A stretch of 64,000 nt of DNA from contig NZ_QPMM01000001.1 in assembly GCF_003419895.1 (NCBI RefSeq), positions 124,001 to 188,000 of the forward strand, given 5' to 3'. Positions 8,466-19,200 of the stretch are shown piece by piece. A model generated the notes under the pieces. The model saw only the letters and a program-made list of their open reading frames with translations, made no database searches and was not told the DNA's origin. A program made the position numbers and the translations under genes. How positions within the stretch are numbered: the stretch's first letter is position 1; each line of letters starts with the position of its first letter. Source of the DNA: Chitinophaga silvatica (lineage in GTDB: Bacteria; Bacteroidota; Bacteroidia; Chitinophagales; Chitinophagaceae).

Positions 8466-9008
8466 ATGGAAGAACTTTACTTAGGAGTTGGTTCACGTGT
8501 GCAACATGCACATTTCGGCCCCGGTGTTATTATCGCTGTTAAATATGCTCAATATCGTGTAACCTTTATGGATCATGGTATCAAAATGATTGATAAAACA
8601 GATCCTTTATTTGAAGTATTAGTAGCCGAAAATGTTACACCCGAAGTAGAAACCTCTTCTGAAATCGAAACTTCCATCCTCAAAATCTTACGCCTCTGGG
8701 GTGGTATCACAGAAGTCGTACCACTTGGCGACCGCTGGAAAAATGGCAATTTAGTACTTCAGCCGGGCGACAATACCCTAAAGGCTAAAGAACTACCGAT
8801 TGAAACCTTCTTTCATAAAATCGTGATGTTGCGCGACCGGCTTAGGGTGCTGGAGCAAAACATCAATAGCCACAAAGGGCTGAGCGATGAAGATAAAATC
8901 AATCTGCAACAATATATTACCCGTATTTATGGCTCTCTGACCACCTTCAACGTGTTGTTTAAAGAGAAGGAACACTGGTTTATTGGTGAAAAAAGCAGCA
9001 ACGACTAA
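8466..9008 (+). CDS. Conserved hypothetical protein with a Tudor/SH3-like N-terminus
   Basis: A 180-residue cytosolic protein of unknown function. Residues about 6-45 (GSRVQHAHFGPGVI followed by YRVTFMDHGIKMI) have the shape of the small beta-barrel found at the C-terminus of UvrD/PcrA-type helicases and in similar nucleic-acid or protein binding modules. Residues 65-180 are predominantly helical. It lies 39 bases after the YdeI-like gene, on the same strand, and its end overlaps the convergent lipase gene by 4 bases. The barrel assignment is an inference from pattern only. Confidence 0.8.
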   Translation: MEELYLGVGSRVQHAHFGPGVIIAVKYAQYRVTFMDHGIKMIDKTDPLFEVLVAENVTPEVETSSEIETSILKILRLWGGITEVVPLGDRWKNGNLVLQPGDNTLKAKELPIETFFHKIVMLRDRLRVLEQNINSHKGLSDEDKINLQQYITRIYGSLTTFNVLFKEKEHWFIGEKSSND

Positions 9009-10105
9009 TTGGTGGATATTCCATAAATCTGCTCTAACTCCCAACGGTATGCCGTAAGGGAGTGATGAATGAAGATATTTTTCCCATCAAATGGGAACAT
9101 CTTATTATAACCCTCTACAGGGTATAAAATAACTGGAACACCTGCCGGAGTATAACTATGGCTTTTTACAAAATCTGGTCTTTTATATTCCGGCAGTATC
9201 TTACGTACTCGCTTATAGGCAAGATTTCCCAATGTCCTTTGCATCCGCCTGGCAGCCCGTTTAGCAGGCCGGTCTAGTCTGCCATACATATAGCTTAATA
9301 CACTTCGCACAGGAAGCTTCTGCTTTTTCAAAATCCCTTTTACATTTGAAAATGGGTTGATGGGTACAAAATCACTGGTGGTTTGTATTGAAAAAGGTGT
9401 TTCAGGAACCCAATCTGTTGAATTAACAACCCGCAGACCCCATCCACCCCTGGTAATAAAATCAAAATCATAGGCATATTGTAAATTTCCAGGTTTGGGA
9501 GCCGCACTCGCGTAAGTCTTAAAGGTGATATCTTTTGGTACCTGCTCATTGTAAGCCAGATAGGAACGCATCAGAAAACTGATGGCCCCTCCCTGGCTAT
9601 GCCCAAAAATGATAAAATCGTGTATTCCTTGCTGGTAGTACTCATTTATTTTATTCACCATTCCTGGCCCCATTGCCGCTACGGCCAGCATCCATCCGGC
9701 ATGCACAAATGCTGCACTATCTCTGGCTACCTGGTAGGGTACACGGGTACTATCATTTAACACTACCGTACCTTTTGCCGGAATCATCCCAGCATAGAAG
9801 TTCTCCAGCCAGGAAGTATTGGTTCCGTTGGTACCTCTGATAACTATTATGCCAGTATGCTGCTGATATACCCACAAATCCCAACGATTTAATAAGCCAA
9901 CTTCGGGAGAGCGGTAAACTAACTGGTAATCGGGAGGGAGCTGGTTTTTTACCTTCGTCCACGGGGTATCTCCCATTCGTTCTGCCAGCTTTAACAGGGT
10001 ACTATATTCATGCGGATCGAAATGGGGTTGCAGATGTTGTGCTGAAATAGTGCTGCTTCCTAATAACAAGAACAAGTAACAATGTACTAAAAACCTATAC
10101 CTCAT
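9005..10105 (-). CDS. Secreted class 3 lipase family protein
   Basis: A 366-residue alpha/beta hydrolase of the fungal lipase-like class 3 family. The signal peptide is residues 1-22, ending TISAQ. The nucleophile elbow GHSQG is at 168-172 (Ser170). The oxyanion region GIIVIRGTNG lies near 85-94, as in class 3 lipases. The catalytic Asp and His are expected in the STDWVPETPF and FIHHSL regions. The probable role is hydrolysis of a lipid or ester in the periplasm or outside. It is transcribed alone, convergent with the gene at 8466 and divergent from aspartase. Confidence 0.87.
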   Translation of the reverse strand: MRYRFLVHCYLFLLLGSSTISAQHLQPHFDPHEYSTLLKLAERMGDTPWTKVKNQLPPDYQLVYRSPEVGLLNRWDLWVYQQHTGIIVIRGTNGTNTSWLENFYAGMIPAKGTVVLNDSTRVPYQVARDSAAFVHAGWMLAVAAMGPGMVNKINEYYQQGIHDFIIFGHSQGGAISFLMRSYLAYNEQVPKDITFKTYASAAPKPGNLQYAYDFDFITRGGWGLRVVNSTDWVPETPFSIQTTSDFVPINPFSNVKGILKKQKLPVRSVLSYMYGRLDRPAKRAARRMQRTLGNLAYKRVRKILPEYKRPDFVKSHSYTPAGVPVILYPVEGYNKMFPFDGKNIFIHHSLTAYRWELEQIYGISTN

Positions 10106-10209
10106 AGCCAGATGTAATTGCTTAATAATAAAAGTCTGAAATTAAAACAATTCAGTTCGTTTCATTGTTTTAAAAGCGTTTAACTTTCAAGCCTAAATTA
10201 CTTTTAAAT

Positions 10210-11613
10210 ATGGCAAAGAGAATCGAGCATGATTTCCTGGGAGAAAAAGAAATACCACAGGACGTCTATTATGGTATTCAGACTTTACGTGCACTTGAAA
10301 ACTTTCATATTACAGGTATACCTATGAGAGTGGAACCACTGTTCGTTCAGGGCTTGGGGTATGTGAAAAAAGGTGCTGCAATGGCTAACAGAGATTTGGG
10401 TGTTTTAGATAAAACCAAAGCTGAATATATCATTAAAGCATGTGACAGAGTAATTGCAGGTGAGTTTAATGATCAATTCCTGACAGATCTTATTCAGGGT
10501 GGTGCAGGAACTTCAATTAACATGAATGCCAATGAAGTGATTGCCAATGTAGCTCTTGAGATGATGGGAAAACAAAAAGGTCAGTACGAGTTTTGCCATC
10601 CCAATAACGATGTCAATTGCTCTCAATCTACTAATGATGCTTATCCTACAGCTTTCAGAATCTCTCTTATCAATAAGCTTACTATCTACTCTGATACCCT
10701 AAAAGATTTAGGAGAAGCTTTTGCAGCTAAAGGCAGAGAACTGAAGGATGTATTAAAAATGGGCCGTACTCAATTGCAGGATGCTGTACCAATGAGTATG
10801 GGAGATGAGTTTAATGCTTTTTATACCAATATACATGAAGAAATTGCCCGTGTTGAAGAAAGTAAAAAATTGATTTCCGAAATCAACATGGGTGCTACCG
10901 CTATTGGTACTGGTGTAAATGCTCCTGAAGGTTATGCCGAGTTAGTAACCAAATATCTCAAAGAAATTACAGGGCTTGATTTACTACTGGCAGGAGATCT
11001 AATTGAGGCAACTTATGATACCGGTGCTTATGTGCAGTTATCCGGTGTTCTGAAACGTACTGCTGTTAAGATTTCAAAAATATGTAATGATTTGAGATTA
11101 CTATCGTCTGGCCCCCGTACAGGGTTAAACGAAATTAATCTGCCTCCAATGCAACCTGGATCTTCTATCATGCCAGGAAAGGTAAATCCGGTTATTCCTG
11201 AAGTGGTGAATCAAACTGCTTTCTACGTGATAGGAGCAGATTTAACAGTTACCATGGCTGCAGAAGCCGGACAGTTGCAACTAAACGTAATGGAGCCTGT
11301 AATTGCTTTTGCGCTCTTTACAGCAATTACATATATGAGCAATGCCTGCAAAACATTAAAGGATAAATGTGTGGTTGGAATTACTGCCAATGCAGATCGG
11401 ACCAAAGACATGGTAATGCATAGCATTGGTATCGTTACTCAGCTGAATCCGATTATTGGGTATGAGAAGAGTGCAACTATTGCCAGGGAAGCATTGCAAA
11501 CCGGAAAATCGGTTCACGATCTGGCTGTAAAAGAAAAGAAATGGGTTACCCAGGAAAAGTGGGATGAGGTATTTACGTTTGAAAATCTCATCAAACCTAC
11601 ATTCATTAAATAA
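10210..11613 (+). CDS. aspA: Aspartate ammonia-lyase (aspartase)
   Basis: A 467-residue enzyme of the aspartase/fumarase superfamily that converts L-aspartate to fumarate and ammonia. The superfamily signature GSSIMPGKVNP is near residues 317-327, with the catalytic Ser in the flexible SS loop. GGAGTSINMNANEV and SQSTNDAYPTA are the other conserved blocks, and the length is normal. The sequence begins EHDFLGEKEIPQDVYYGIQT, typical of aspartase rather than fumarase. A Dcu-type dicarboxylate transporter follows, which supports the aspartase call. Fumarate would feed respiration or the succinate pathway. Confidence 0.95.
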   Translation: MAKRIEHDFLGEKEIPQDVYYGIQTLRALENFHITGIPMRVEPLFVQGLGYVKKGAAMANRDLGVLDKTKAEYIIKACDRVIAGEFNDQFLTDLIQGGAGTSINMNANEVIANVALEMMGKQKGQYEFCHPNNDVNCSQSTNDAYPTAFRISLINKLTIYSDTLKDLGEAFAAKGRELKDVLKMGRTQLQDAVPMSMGDEFNAFYTNIHEEIARVEESKKLISEINMGATAIGTGVNAPEGYAELVTKYLKEITGLDLLLAGDLIEATYDTGAYVQLSGVLKRTAVKISKICNDLRLLSSGPRTGLNEINLPPMQPGSSIMPGKVNPVIPEVVNQTAFYVIGADLTVTMAAEAGQLQLNVMEPVIAFALFTAITYMSNACKTLKDKCVVGITANADRTKDMVMHSIGIVTQLNPIIGYEKSATIAREALQTGKSVHDLAVKEKKWVTQEKWDEVFTFENLIKPTFIK

Positions 11614-11620
11614 ATTCTTC

Positions 11621-11649
11621 AACGGGCAACCATTTGTGTTGCCCGTTTC
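11621..11649 (+). terminator. Hairpin after aspA
   Basis: ACGGGCAAC / GTTGCCCGT with loop CATTTGT, then TTCTCC. The T-run is short, so it may attenuate rather than fully end transcription into the Dcu gene. Confidence 0.65.
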
Positions 11650-11741
11650 TCCTGTTTATCGCCTACCAAAACAATCGCCTGTTATTAACAATCCCAAGTC
11701 ACACAGGTTTTTATCAACGGTTTAAGTTATCCTCTTAATAT

Positions 11742-13085
11742 ATGATCTGGTTACAATTTGTAATTCTTTTAGGAGCTATCCTTGTTGGTGCTCAGATGAA
11801 AGGTATTGGGTTGGGAGTTATGGGTATGGTTGGTTTAGCAATCTATATCTTTTTATTTCGAATGCGGCCGGCAGAACCTCCTATCGATGTGATGCTGATT
11901 ATTTTATCGGTAGTAACTACTGCGGCAGCATTACAGGCAGCCGGGGGGATGGACTATCTGGTACGACTGGCAGAAAAAATATTAAGGAGTAAGCCCAGTC
12001 TGATTGTTTTGCTGGGTCCGTTGGTGACATATATCTTTTCTTTATTTGCTGGTACTGCGCATATCACTTATTCTTTATTGCCAATTATTTCTGAAGTTTC
12101 CTTAAAGAAAAGGATCCGGCCGGAGAGAGCACTAAGTATTTCTGTGATTTCCTCTCATCTTGCCATTACTGCCAGCCCAATTTCAGCTGCAACGGCGGCA
12201 TTGCTGACAATTGTGGGAGATAAGGGAATTTCATTGCTGGATATCCTTAAAGTTTGTATTCCTGCTACCGTAGTTGGTACATTGGCAGGTGTGCTGGTTT
12301 GTTGGAAGAAGGGAAAGGATTTGGATAAAGACCCGGTATTCCTCGAAAAAATGAAGGACCCGGAATTTGCTGCAAGTATTACAGCCGATGTAAAAGCCAG
12401 CGAAGAGCCTTTAAAACCCGGTGCTAAAACATCTGTAGTCTTCTTCGGGTTGGCGGTTTTATTGATTGTATTGGTTGGCGCCGTGCCAAGTATCTTACCC
12501 TCTTTTGGAGAAGGTTCCAGTAACTTGGCTGTAGATGCAGCAGGACGTATAAAAATGTCGGCAATTATTGAACTGGTAATGTTGGCTGCCGCTGCCGGTA
12601 TTGTACTTTTTTGTAAAACCAGTACCACTGCCGTTGCTAAAGCCAGCTTATTTACGGCAGGTGCCCAGGCGGTAGTTTCTATTTTTGGAGTGGTGTGGAT
12701 GAGCGCAACTTTCATGCAAACCAATACTGCTATAATTGAGCATTCATTGGGAGATATGGTACGTTCGGCACCATGGACATTTGCCATAGCATTATTCTTA
12801 CTTAGCATTTTGTTATTTAGCCAGGCGGCAACAACAAAGGCATTAATGCCTTTAGGTGTCACATTAGGTATTATTCCTCCGCATTTAGTAGCAATGTTCC
12901 CTGCTTCCAATGGTGATTTTGTATTACCGGGCTATCCAACTTTGCTGGCGGCCATCAACTTCGACAGAACCGGTAGTACGCATATCGGAAAATTTCTGAT
13001 TAACCACAGTTTTATGATTCCAGGTCTGGTAGGGGTAGGAGTATCTGTGGTGGTCGGGTTTCTATTGGCTGGCATCTTATTGTAA
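11742..13085 (+). CDS. Anaerobic C4-dicarboxylate transporter, DcuA/DcuB family
   Basis: A 447-residue inner membrane protein with about ten to twelve hydrophobic segments. Family blocks are visible: PPIDVMLIILSVV, ALQAAGGMDYLVRLAEK, KPSLIVLLGPLVTY, RPERALSISVISS and ITASPISAAT. Dcu proteins exchange aspartate, fumarate, malate and succinate. The sequence mixes DcuA-like and DcuB-like features, so I do not assign a letter. Its place between aspartase and a porin-like gene suggests aspartate uptake coupled to export of fumarate or succinate. There is a 128-base gap after aspA, so it may have its own promoter or be read through the hairpin. Confidence 0.93.
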   Translation: MIWLQFVILLGAILVGAQMKGIGLGVMGMVGLAIYIFLFRMRPAEPPIDVMLIILSVVTTAAALQAAGGMDYLVRLAEKILRSKPSLIVLLGPLVTYIFSLFAGTAHITYSLLPIISEVSLKKRIRPERALSISVISSHLAITASPISAATAALLTIVGDKGISLLDILKVCIPATVVGTLAGVLVCWKKGKDLDKDPVFLEKMKDPEFAASITADVKASEEPLKPGAKTSVVFFGLAVLLIVLVGAVPSILPSFGEGSSNLAVDAAGRIKMSAIIELVMLAAAAGIVLFCKTSTTAVAKASLFTAGAQAVVSIFGVVWMSATFMQTNTAIIEHSLGDMVRSAPWTFAIALFLLSILLFSQAATTKALMPLGVTLGIIPPHLVAMFPASNGDFVLPGYPTLLAAINFDRTGSTHIGKFLINHSFMIPGLVGVGVSVVVGFLLAGILL

Positions 13086-13132
13086 GCATATTATAGTATC
13101 AACCGAATATAAATATCCGAAATCTAACAGTT

Positions 13133-14305
13133 ATGCGTATACGTAATTGGCTAATAGTCGTTTTAGTTCTGTTTAATTTATCAGCCGTAGCTCAACACAA
13201 TCAATCTACTACCGATACCACACTATACACTCCATTAATTCCGGTTAATCGTCAGTCGTTACTGAATAATGTAGATGTCCTTGCCAATATGCGTGTAGGA
13301 TTCAGGAATGAGTTTTTTGATGGTACCTACAAGGATTCCCGATTTGTTAATGAGCAGTTCAGGCTGGAAATAAAAGGTAAGGTTAGCGATAAACTTTATT
13401 TCAGATTCAGGGATAGGTACACCAGAAACCCCGAAACTCAATCGATCGATAACCTGAGCAGATCCACAGACCTGGCTTTTGTAAGATTCGATCCGAATGA
13501 ACAGTGGAAAATCTATGTTGGTAAACTGTGCGCAGATTGGGGTGGATATGAGTTTGATGCAAATCCGATTGATATCTATGAGTATTCCGATATTATTGAG
13601 TACGCAGATAATTTCCTGACAGGTGCCGGAGTAGGTTATTTGCCAAACAAGAGCAATGAGTTCACTTTCCAGATTTTGAATAGTCGTACTAAAACATTTA
13701 GAGAGCTTTATGATACCATCCCTGGTATTACGGAGGCGAAATTTCCTTTTGCTGCCGTTTTAAGCTGGCGGGGTAATTTCTGGGAAGGTAAATTTCAGAC
13801 AATCTGGTCATATAGCATTTTTAAAGATGCGACCCATCAGTATATGAACTACTTTGCTTTTGGTAATCAACTGCAATTGAAAAGGTTCAGGCTACAGTAC
13901 GACTTTAAATTAAGCCTGGAGAACCTCGACAGAAAAATGCTGGTAACCAGCTGGATTCCGGGTCACGAAGCCGCGCAGGGTGTTGAGTATATGAGCCATT
14001 GGGTAAGTGCCGATCTTCAGATTAGCCGGATAGTGCACCTGGCATTTACAGGCATGGTGGATTTTGCCTACTGGAATGGGAATCCTGATCCCAGCCCTGA
14101 TAAAACAAAAAAGCTAAGGACTGCCTGGGGGTATATTCCTGGAGTTGAAGTATATCCGCTTAAAAACGTAAACCTAAAGGTATTTGGAAATATGGTAGGT
14201 AGAGTTTACCGCTATTCCAAATATGCACAAACGGCTTTAGGGCAAGCAGATTATGATACTTACCGGTTTACTGTTGGTATTGTTACTCCGCTCTTAATAC
14301 TATAA
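13133..14305 (+). CDS. Porin-like outer membrane beta-barrel protein
   Basis: A 390-residue protein with a signal peptide (residues 1-21, ending SAVAQ) and a run of amphipathic, aromatic-rich beta-strands typical of the OprP/OprO-like porins of Bacteroidota (for example FRLEIKGKVSDKLYFRFRDRY and FEDPNEQWKIYVGKL-type strands). There is no plug domain and no TonB box. It sits 47 bases after the Dcu gene on the same strand. Location and context suggest an outer membrane path for dicarboxylates or aspartate that completes the aspartase module; that role is inference. Confidence 0.8.
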   Translation: MRIRNWLIVVLVLFNLSAVAQHNQSTTDTTLYTPLIPVNRQSLLNNVDVLANMRVGFRNEFFDGTYKDSRFVNEQFRLEIKGKVSDKLYFRFRDRYTRNPETQSIDNLSRSTDLAFVRFDPNEQWKIYVGKLCADWGGYEFDANPIDIYEYSDIIEYADNFLTGAGVGYLPNKSNEFTFQILNSRTKTFRELYDTIPGITEAKFPFAAVLSWRGNFWEGKFQTIWSYSIFKDATHQYMNYFAFGNQLQLKRFRLQYDFKLSLENLDRKMLVTSWIPGHEAAQGVEYMSHWVSADLQISRIVHLAFTGMVDFAYWNGNPDPSPDKTKKLRTAWGYIPGVEVYPLKNVNLKVFGNMVGRVYRYSKYAQTALGQADYDTYRFTVGIVTPLLIL

Positions 14306-14347
14306 ATTGAATTTTTATTTGGTTAGGAATGATTACAAGTGATTGTG

Positions 14348-14941
14348 TTACAAATGTGTTTCAGCATTTATTAATATTAAAAGTAAAATAACTACAGATC
14401 CGTTTTTGATATGTAATCTTAAATGCTTTAATGCCATGGTGAGCTGATTTTCTACAGTGCGTTTGGAAATGCCAAGCCTGATAGCAATTTCATCGTTGCT
14501 CATGTACTCAAACCGGCTAAGACGGAAGATTTCCTGACATCTTTTAGGTAATTGTAATAAGGTTGAATTTAGTTGCTGATACAATTCAGATTGTCTGATT
14601 TTTGTATCAGCTTCACTATAGCTCATGAACTCATTTCCTAATGTTTCATTAGCAACAGTAACGAAGGTTTGTTTGCTTTTTTGTCGGCTATAAATCTGAT
14701 AACGTGTAGCTGTAAGCAAAAATGAGCGGAATGATGCTATCTCTAAAGTATGTCGTCGATTCCAGATGCTTAGAAAAATATCATGCACTATCTCCTGGCT
14801 TGCCTCCTTGTCTTTTAAATACTTGTATCCTGTTTTATATACACTCACCCAATATTTATCGAATAACCTGTTAAATGCATGCTGATCATCAGAACGGATA
14901 GCATTCCACAAATCTGTGTCAGTTAATTCAATGTGGAACAT
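14348..14941 (-). CDS. ECF RNA polymerase sigma factor, Bacteroidota type
   Basis: A 197-residue sigma-70 family ECF factor. Region 2 is at about residues 15-75 (FNRLFDKYWVSVYKTGYKYL, then EIVHDIFLSIWNRR). Region 4 is at about 120-175 (LPKRCQEIFRLSRFEYMSNDEIA, then ISKRTVENQLTMALKHLR). The last 16 residues are strongly hydrophobic (VVILLLILI), a tail seen in several Bacteroidota ECF factors. It is divergent from the FecR gene at 15056, with a shared 114-base regulatory gap. It is expected to direct transcription of the SusCD genes at 16272-22412 when released by FecR. Confidence 0.93.
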   Translation of the reverse strand: MFHIELTDTDLWNAIRSDDQHAFNRLFDKYWVSVYKTGYKYLKDKEASQEIVHDIFLSIWNRRHTLEIASFRSFLLTATRYQIYSRQKSKQTFVTVANETLGNEFMSYSEADTKIRQSELYQQLNSTLLQLPKRCQEIFRLSRFEYMSNDEIAIRLGISKRTVENQLTMALKHLRLHIKNGSVVILLLILINAETHL

Positions 14942-15055
14942 CTCAACTTAGTTTAATATCGCACGAAAAGATAAGCGTTAAAAACAAAAAAAAAAACTTC
15001 TGATTTTATGTGTGTGCCGGTCTTTTTTTTATACTTACTTAACAAAGATTGATTG

Positions 15056-16195
15056 ATGACTAAAGAAGGGTTCCTGCAATTGTACAAAAAATACCTTGAG
15101 GGTCAATGTTCCCAGGAGGAAATGAAAGTGTTGTTTGAGTATCAGGATGAGATGCAGCTCGAAGATGAAGAGTGGAACGAGGTTCCTGGGGTTAAATGGT
15201 GGGTAAAGGAGAGGATCAGGAGGCGTCTGGACCTAGACCTTCAGTTTACCGGCGAGGCCAAATACAGGCACCTGTATTGGAAGAAATATGCCTGGCGGGC
15301 TGCCGCTGCTTGCGTTATAGTAATTATCAGTATTGGTACCCTGAATAAATATTATTCTAAACCGAAATCAATCGTCCATGCGTCTGCAAATACTCCTGTA
15401 AAGACAACCGGGGTGTCATTGACACTCGGTAATGGAAAAACAATTGCTTTATCGGCTGTGAACAACGAGGTAGTAACAAATACCTCAGGAGTTACAGCAA
15501 AGAAACTTTCAAATGCAGAGCTGGCTTACGCTCATGAAAAAGTAACCAGTCAGCAGCCCGCAGAAATCAATACACTCAAAACACCCACTGGGCTGCGATA
15601 TTCAGTTACGCTGTCGGATGGTTCGAAGGTACATCTGAATGCCTCTTCTTCATTGCAATATCCGGTTTATTTTACTGGTAAGCAGCGAGAGGTGATACTA
15701 ACAGGTGAAGCGTTTTTTGAAGTCAACGCATCCGCTGAATCGCCATTTATTGTTCATGTGAATAATCAAAAAATCCAGGCACTCGGTACCGGATTTAATA
15801 TTAAAGCATATAATACCGAATCAAAAACAACGCTGATAAATGGTGCAGTAAATGTAGTAATTGCTAATACTTCCAGGTTACTAGCCATAGGAGAGCAGTT
15901 GCAATACAATAGCCAGACAAATAAGATCGCTTTACAGGAAGTAAACACGGAAACCGTACTGGCCTGGAAAAATGGCCTGTTTGCCTTTGATAGGGAACCT
16001 TTTGCCGATATAATGTTGGAAATAGGAAGATGGTATAATATGGAAGTCGTTTTTGCAGAAGGAGATAAATATAAAAAATTCACTGGTACCATTTTACGTT
16101 ATGAAAAACTGGAAGATGTGCTTATCAGACTTGAAAAAACAGGAGCAATGAAATTTCAATTAGATAGTAAAAAAATAATTGTCAGCATTCCGTAA
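15056..16195 (+). CDS. FecR family anti-sigma factor
   Basis: A 379-residue inner membrane anti-sigma factor. The N-terminal cytoplasmic part (about residues 1-80) should bind the ECF sigma factor encoded next door. One membrane helix lies near 84-102 (WRAAAACVIVIISIGTL). The periplasmic FecR domain is at about 175-275 (SDGSKVHLNASSSLQYP, GEAFFEV, ALGTGFNIKAY). The C-terminal DUF4974-like domain spans about 305-379. The ATG at 15056 is preferred over the in-frame TTG one codon earlier. It receives the signal from the STN domain of the downstream SusC and releases or activates the sigma factor. Confidence 0.93.
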   Translation: MTKEGFLQLYKKYLEGQCSQEEMKVLFEYQDEMQLEDEEWNEVPGVKWWVKERIRRRLDLDLQFTGEAKYRHLYWKKYAWRAAAACVIVIISIGTLNKYYSKPKSIVHASANTPVKTTGVSLTLGNGKTIALSAVNNEVVTNTSGVTAKKLSNAELAYAHEKVTSQQPAEINTLKTPTGLRYSVTLSDGSKVHLNASSSLQYPVYFTGKQREVILTGEAFFEVNASAESPFIVHVNNQKIQALGTGFNIKAYNTESKTTLINGAVNVVIANTSRLLAIGEQLQYNSQTNKIALQEVNTETVLAWKNGLFAFDREPFADIMLEIGRWYNMEVVFAEGDKYKKFTGTILRYEKLEDVLIRLEKTGAMKFQLDSKKIIVSIP

Positions 16196-16271
16196 ACATC
16201 AATCAAAATCTCTGAATTGATAATTGCCTGATCAGCAATTTGATATTTCATTTCACTTTAATTACGAAAAG

Positions 16272-19200
16272 ATGAATAACTATCCACGTTCACGCGGGCG
16301 AAGGACAAGAATCCTCATGCCTGTAAGAGACCTATGCACTAAACTTTTGTTTATCGCTGTCTTTTTAGCCGTATCGTCAATCAGGCTGTATGCCCAAACC
16401 ACGTTAATTACGCTAAATGTTAAAAATGAAAAGCTTGAAAGTGTATTATCTAAAATCAAATTACAAACAGGTTATAGCGCTATTTATGAAAATGAGTTGC
16501 TCGACCACACTGCTCCCATTACTTTACAAGTAACAAAGCAACCTCTGAAAGCGGTGCTGGACGAGTGTTTCAAAAATCAACCTTTACAATACAGCCTTAT
16601 CGATAAATCTATTATAATCAGTAAAAAAGGTGCCTCTAAGTCTGGCCCCGACCCAATTATAATAAAAGGTAAGGTTATCGACAGTAAGGAACAGCCTTTG
16701 CCCGGTGTAACAATCAGAAGTAAAAAGAATAACGCCAATGTACTGTCGAAAGATGATGGTTCATTTTCGCTCTCTCTTAAAGAAGCAAATGATGTTATTA
16801 TCTTCTCTTTTGTTGGGTTTATAACTCAGGAAATTACTGTCAATAATTCAACCACACTTAATATCGTGTTGGAAGACCAGGCCTCCAAGCTGGCAGATGT
16901 TGTTGTAGTTGCCTATGGGCAGCAGAAGAAAGTTACTACAATCGGTGCTCAGAGTAGCGTTAGAGCAGAAGATTTGAAACTTCCTGCTGCCAATTTAACT
17001 AATGCTATTGCCGGCAGGGTTGCCGGTATTATTGGGGTGCAAAGAAGTGGTGAACCTGGCTATGATAATGCTGAAATTTATATCAGGGGGATTTCTACTT
17101 TCACTAACAGCAGTCCTTTGGTGCTGGTAGATGGTATAGAAAGAGAATTTGCCAATGTAGACCCTGAAGATATCGCCAATTTCAGTGTATTGAAAGATGC
17201 TTCTGCCACTGCTGTATATGGCGTAAGAGGAGCAAATGGGGTGATCCTCATTCAAACTAAAACCGGTAAACCCGGTAAGCCAATGATCAATGCGCAATAC
17301 GATCAGGGTTATACGCAGTTTACTAAAATACCCAAATTTGCAGACGGGGTAACCTATATGCAAATGGCTAATGAGGCATATAAAAATAGTAACCCCAACG
17401 ACCCTCTGCCTAAGTATTCGGAAGATAGAATTAATAAAACGTCTACCGGCGAAGATCCGGATCTTTACCCAAATGTAGACTGGTTCGACGTACTGTTTAA
17501 AAAAGCTGGCCAGAATCGCAGAGCAAGAGTAAATGTGAATGGTGGTTCTGAAAATGCACAATACTATCTTTCTGTTGGATACTACGATGAGAAAGGAATG
17601 TATAAAACTGATGAACTGGCCAATTACAATAACCAGGTTAAATTTACCAGATATAACTTCACTTCCAATCTGGTATTGAAATTAACCAAGAGTACAAAAG
17701 TAGATTTTGGCGCTTCCGGATGGCTTAGCAATGGAAATTTTCCTGGTAATAGTGCTGGTTCTATCTGGGGCTCGGCATATGTGTTGCCTCCCATTCTTAT
17801 TCCCCCGGTTTATTCAAATGGTCTGCACTCTCAGCTGAGAACAGGAGATATTTTTAATCCATATAACCTGCTTACTCAAAGTGGATTTTCAACAGAGTTC
17901 AGAAGTCAGCTATGGAGCAATATCCGCGTAACACAGGATTTAAGTTCTATCCTGAATGGACTCTCAATTACAGGAATGTTTTCATTTGATAACTACAATG
18001 AACATGATATCAGGAGGAATAAAACAGTTGATGGATATCTGGCTTCAGGCAGAGATAGTGATGGTAACCTGATTTTACAACAAACTTCAATTGGTAGCAA
18101 TTATCTGGGTTATTCAAGGAATAATGGGGGCTCCAGGCAGTTCTACTCGGAAGCAGCTCTGAATTATAAACGCAGTTTCGGGAAACATGAGGTGTCGGGA
18201 TTACTATTATATAACCAATCCGATCGCCAGGATGCTTTTGCCGGCGACTTTATTTCGTCTATTCCTTACCGTTATATGGGATTGGCAGGAAGAGCTACTT
18301 ATGCTTACAATAACATTTATCTGGCTGAAGCAAATTTCGGATATAATGGTTCTGAAACGTTTGAACCTAAGAAGCGTTTTGGATTCTTCCCGTCTTTCGG
18401 TGTTGGTTATGTGCCATCAGAAGCCGCTTACTTCCAACCAATGCTGGATGCGATCCAGTTCCTGAAACTGAGATTTTCTTATGGCCTGGTTGGTAATGGA
18501 AATATTGGGGGAAGAAGATTTGCTTATATATCAACTGTTGGAGGAGGAAATGGTGGTTATAATTATGGTAGTAATGGGGTTGATAATAATATCGGAGGAA
18601 CAGATATCGGTGATTATGCGGTTTCAGTAACCTGGGAAAAAGCCGCTAAATCCAATCTGGGAATTGAATTAAAAACATTTCACGACCAGGTTTCATTGGT
18701 CGTAGATTTCTTCAGGGAAATCCGCACAGGCATTTTCCGCCAGCGGGGCGATGTTCCTCAATATGAAGGTATAGGTAGCCTGCCATTTGCAAACCTTGGT
18801 GAAATTCATAATAAGGGAGTAGACGCTACACTGGAAATTAACAAACAGGTTGGAGAGGTTACTGTTGGTTTCAGAGGAAACTTTACCTGGAACAGGGCAA
18901 TGATTATTAACGATGCCAATGCTCCATGGCCTTACCCATGGCAGCAGAGAATTGGACGGAAATTAGGGCAACGTTTCGGATACACGGCGCTGGGCCTGTA
19001 TACTTCCAAAGAAGATGTGGCAAGCAGCCCTTATCAGACAGGTACCAACATGCCGGGAGATATTAAGTACAAAGATCTGAATGGGGATGGAAAGATAGAT
19101 TCGTATGATCAGGGGCCAATCGGATACGGAAGCATCCCGGAAATCGTATACGGTTTCGGGCCAACATTCAACTGGAAAGGCTGGTCGCTGGCCGGTTGGT

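Noticed and set aside
12155-12910. 251-aa minus-strand ORF opposite the Dcu gene
   Set aside because: It is an antisense shadow of a clear transporter gene; its composition is that of a reversed hydrophobic sequence and it has no start context or family marks.
16995-17561. 188-aa minus-strand ORF inside the STN-SusC gene
   Set aside because: Antisense to a well-conserved SusC plug region; no domain signature and no promoter.
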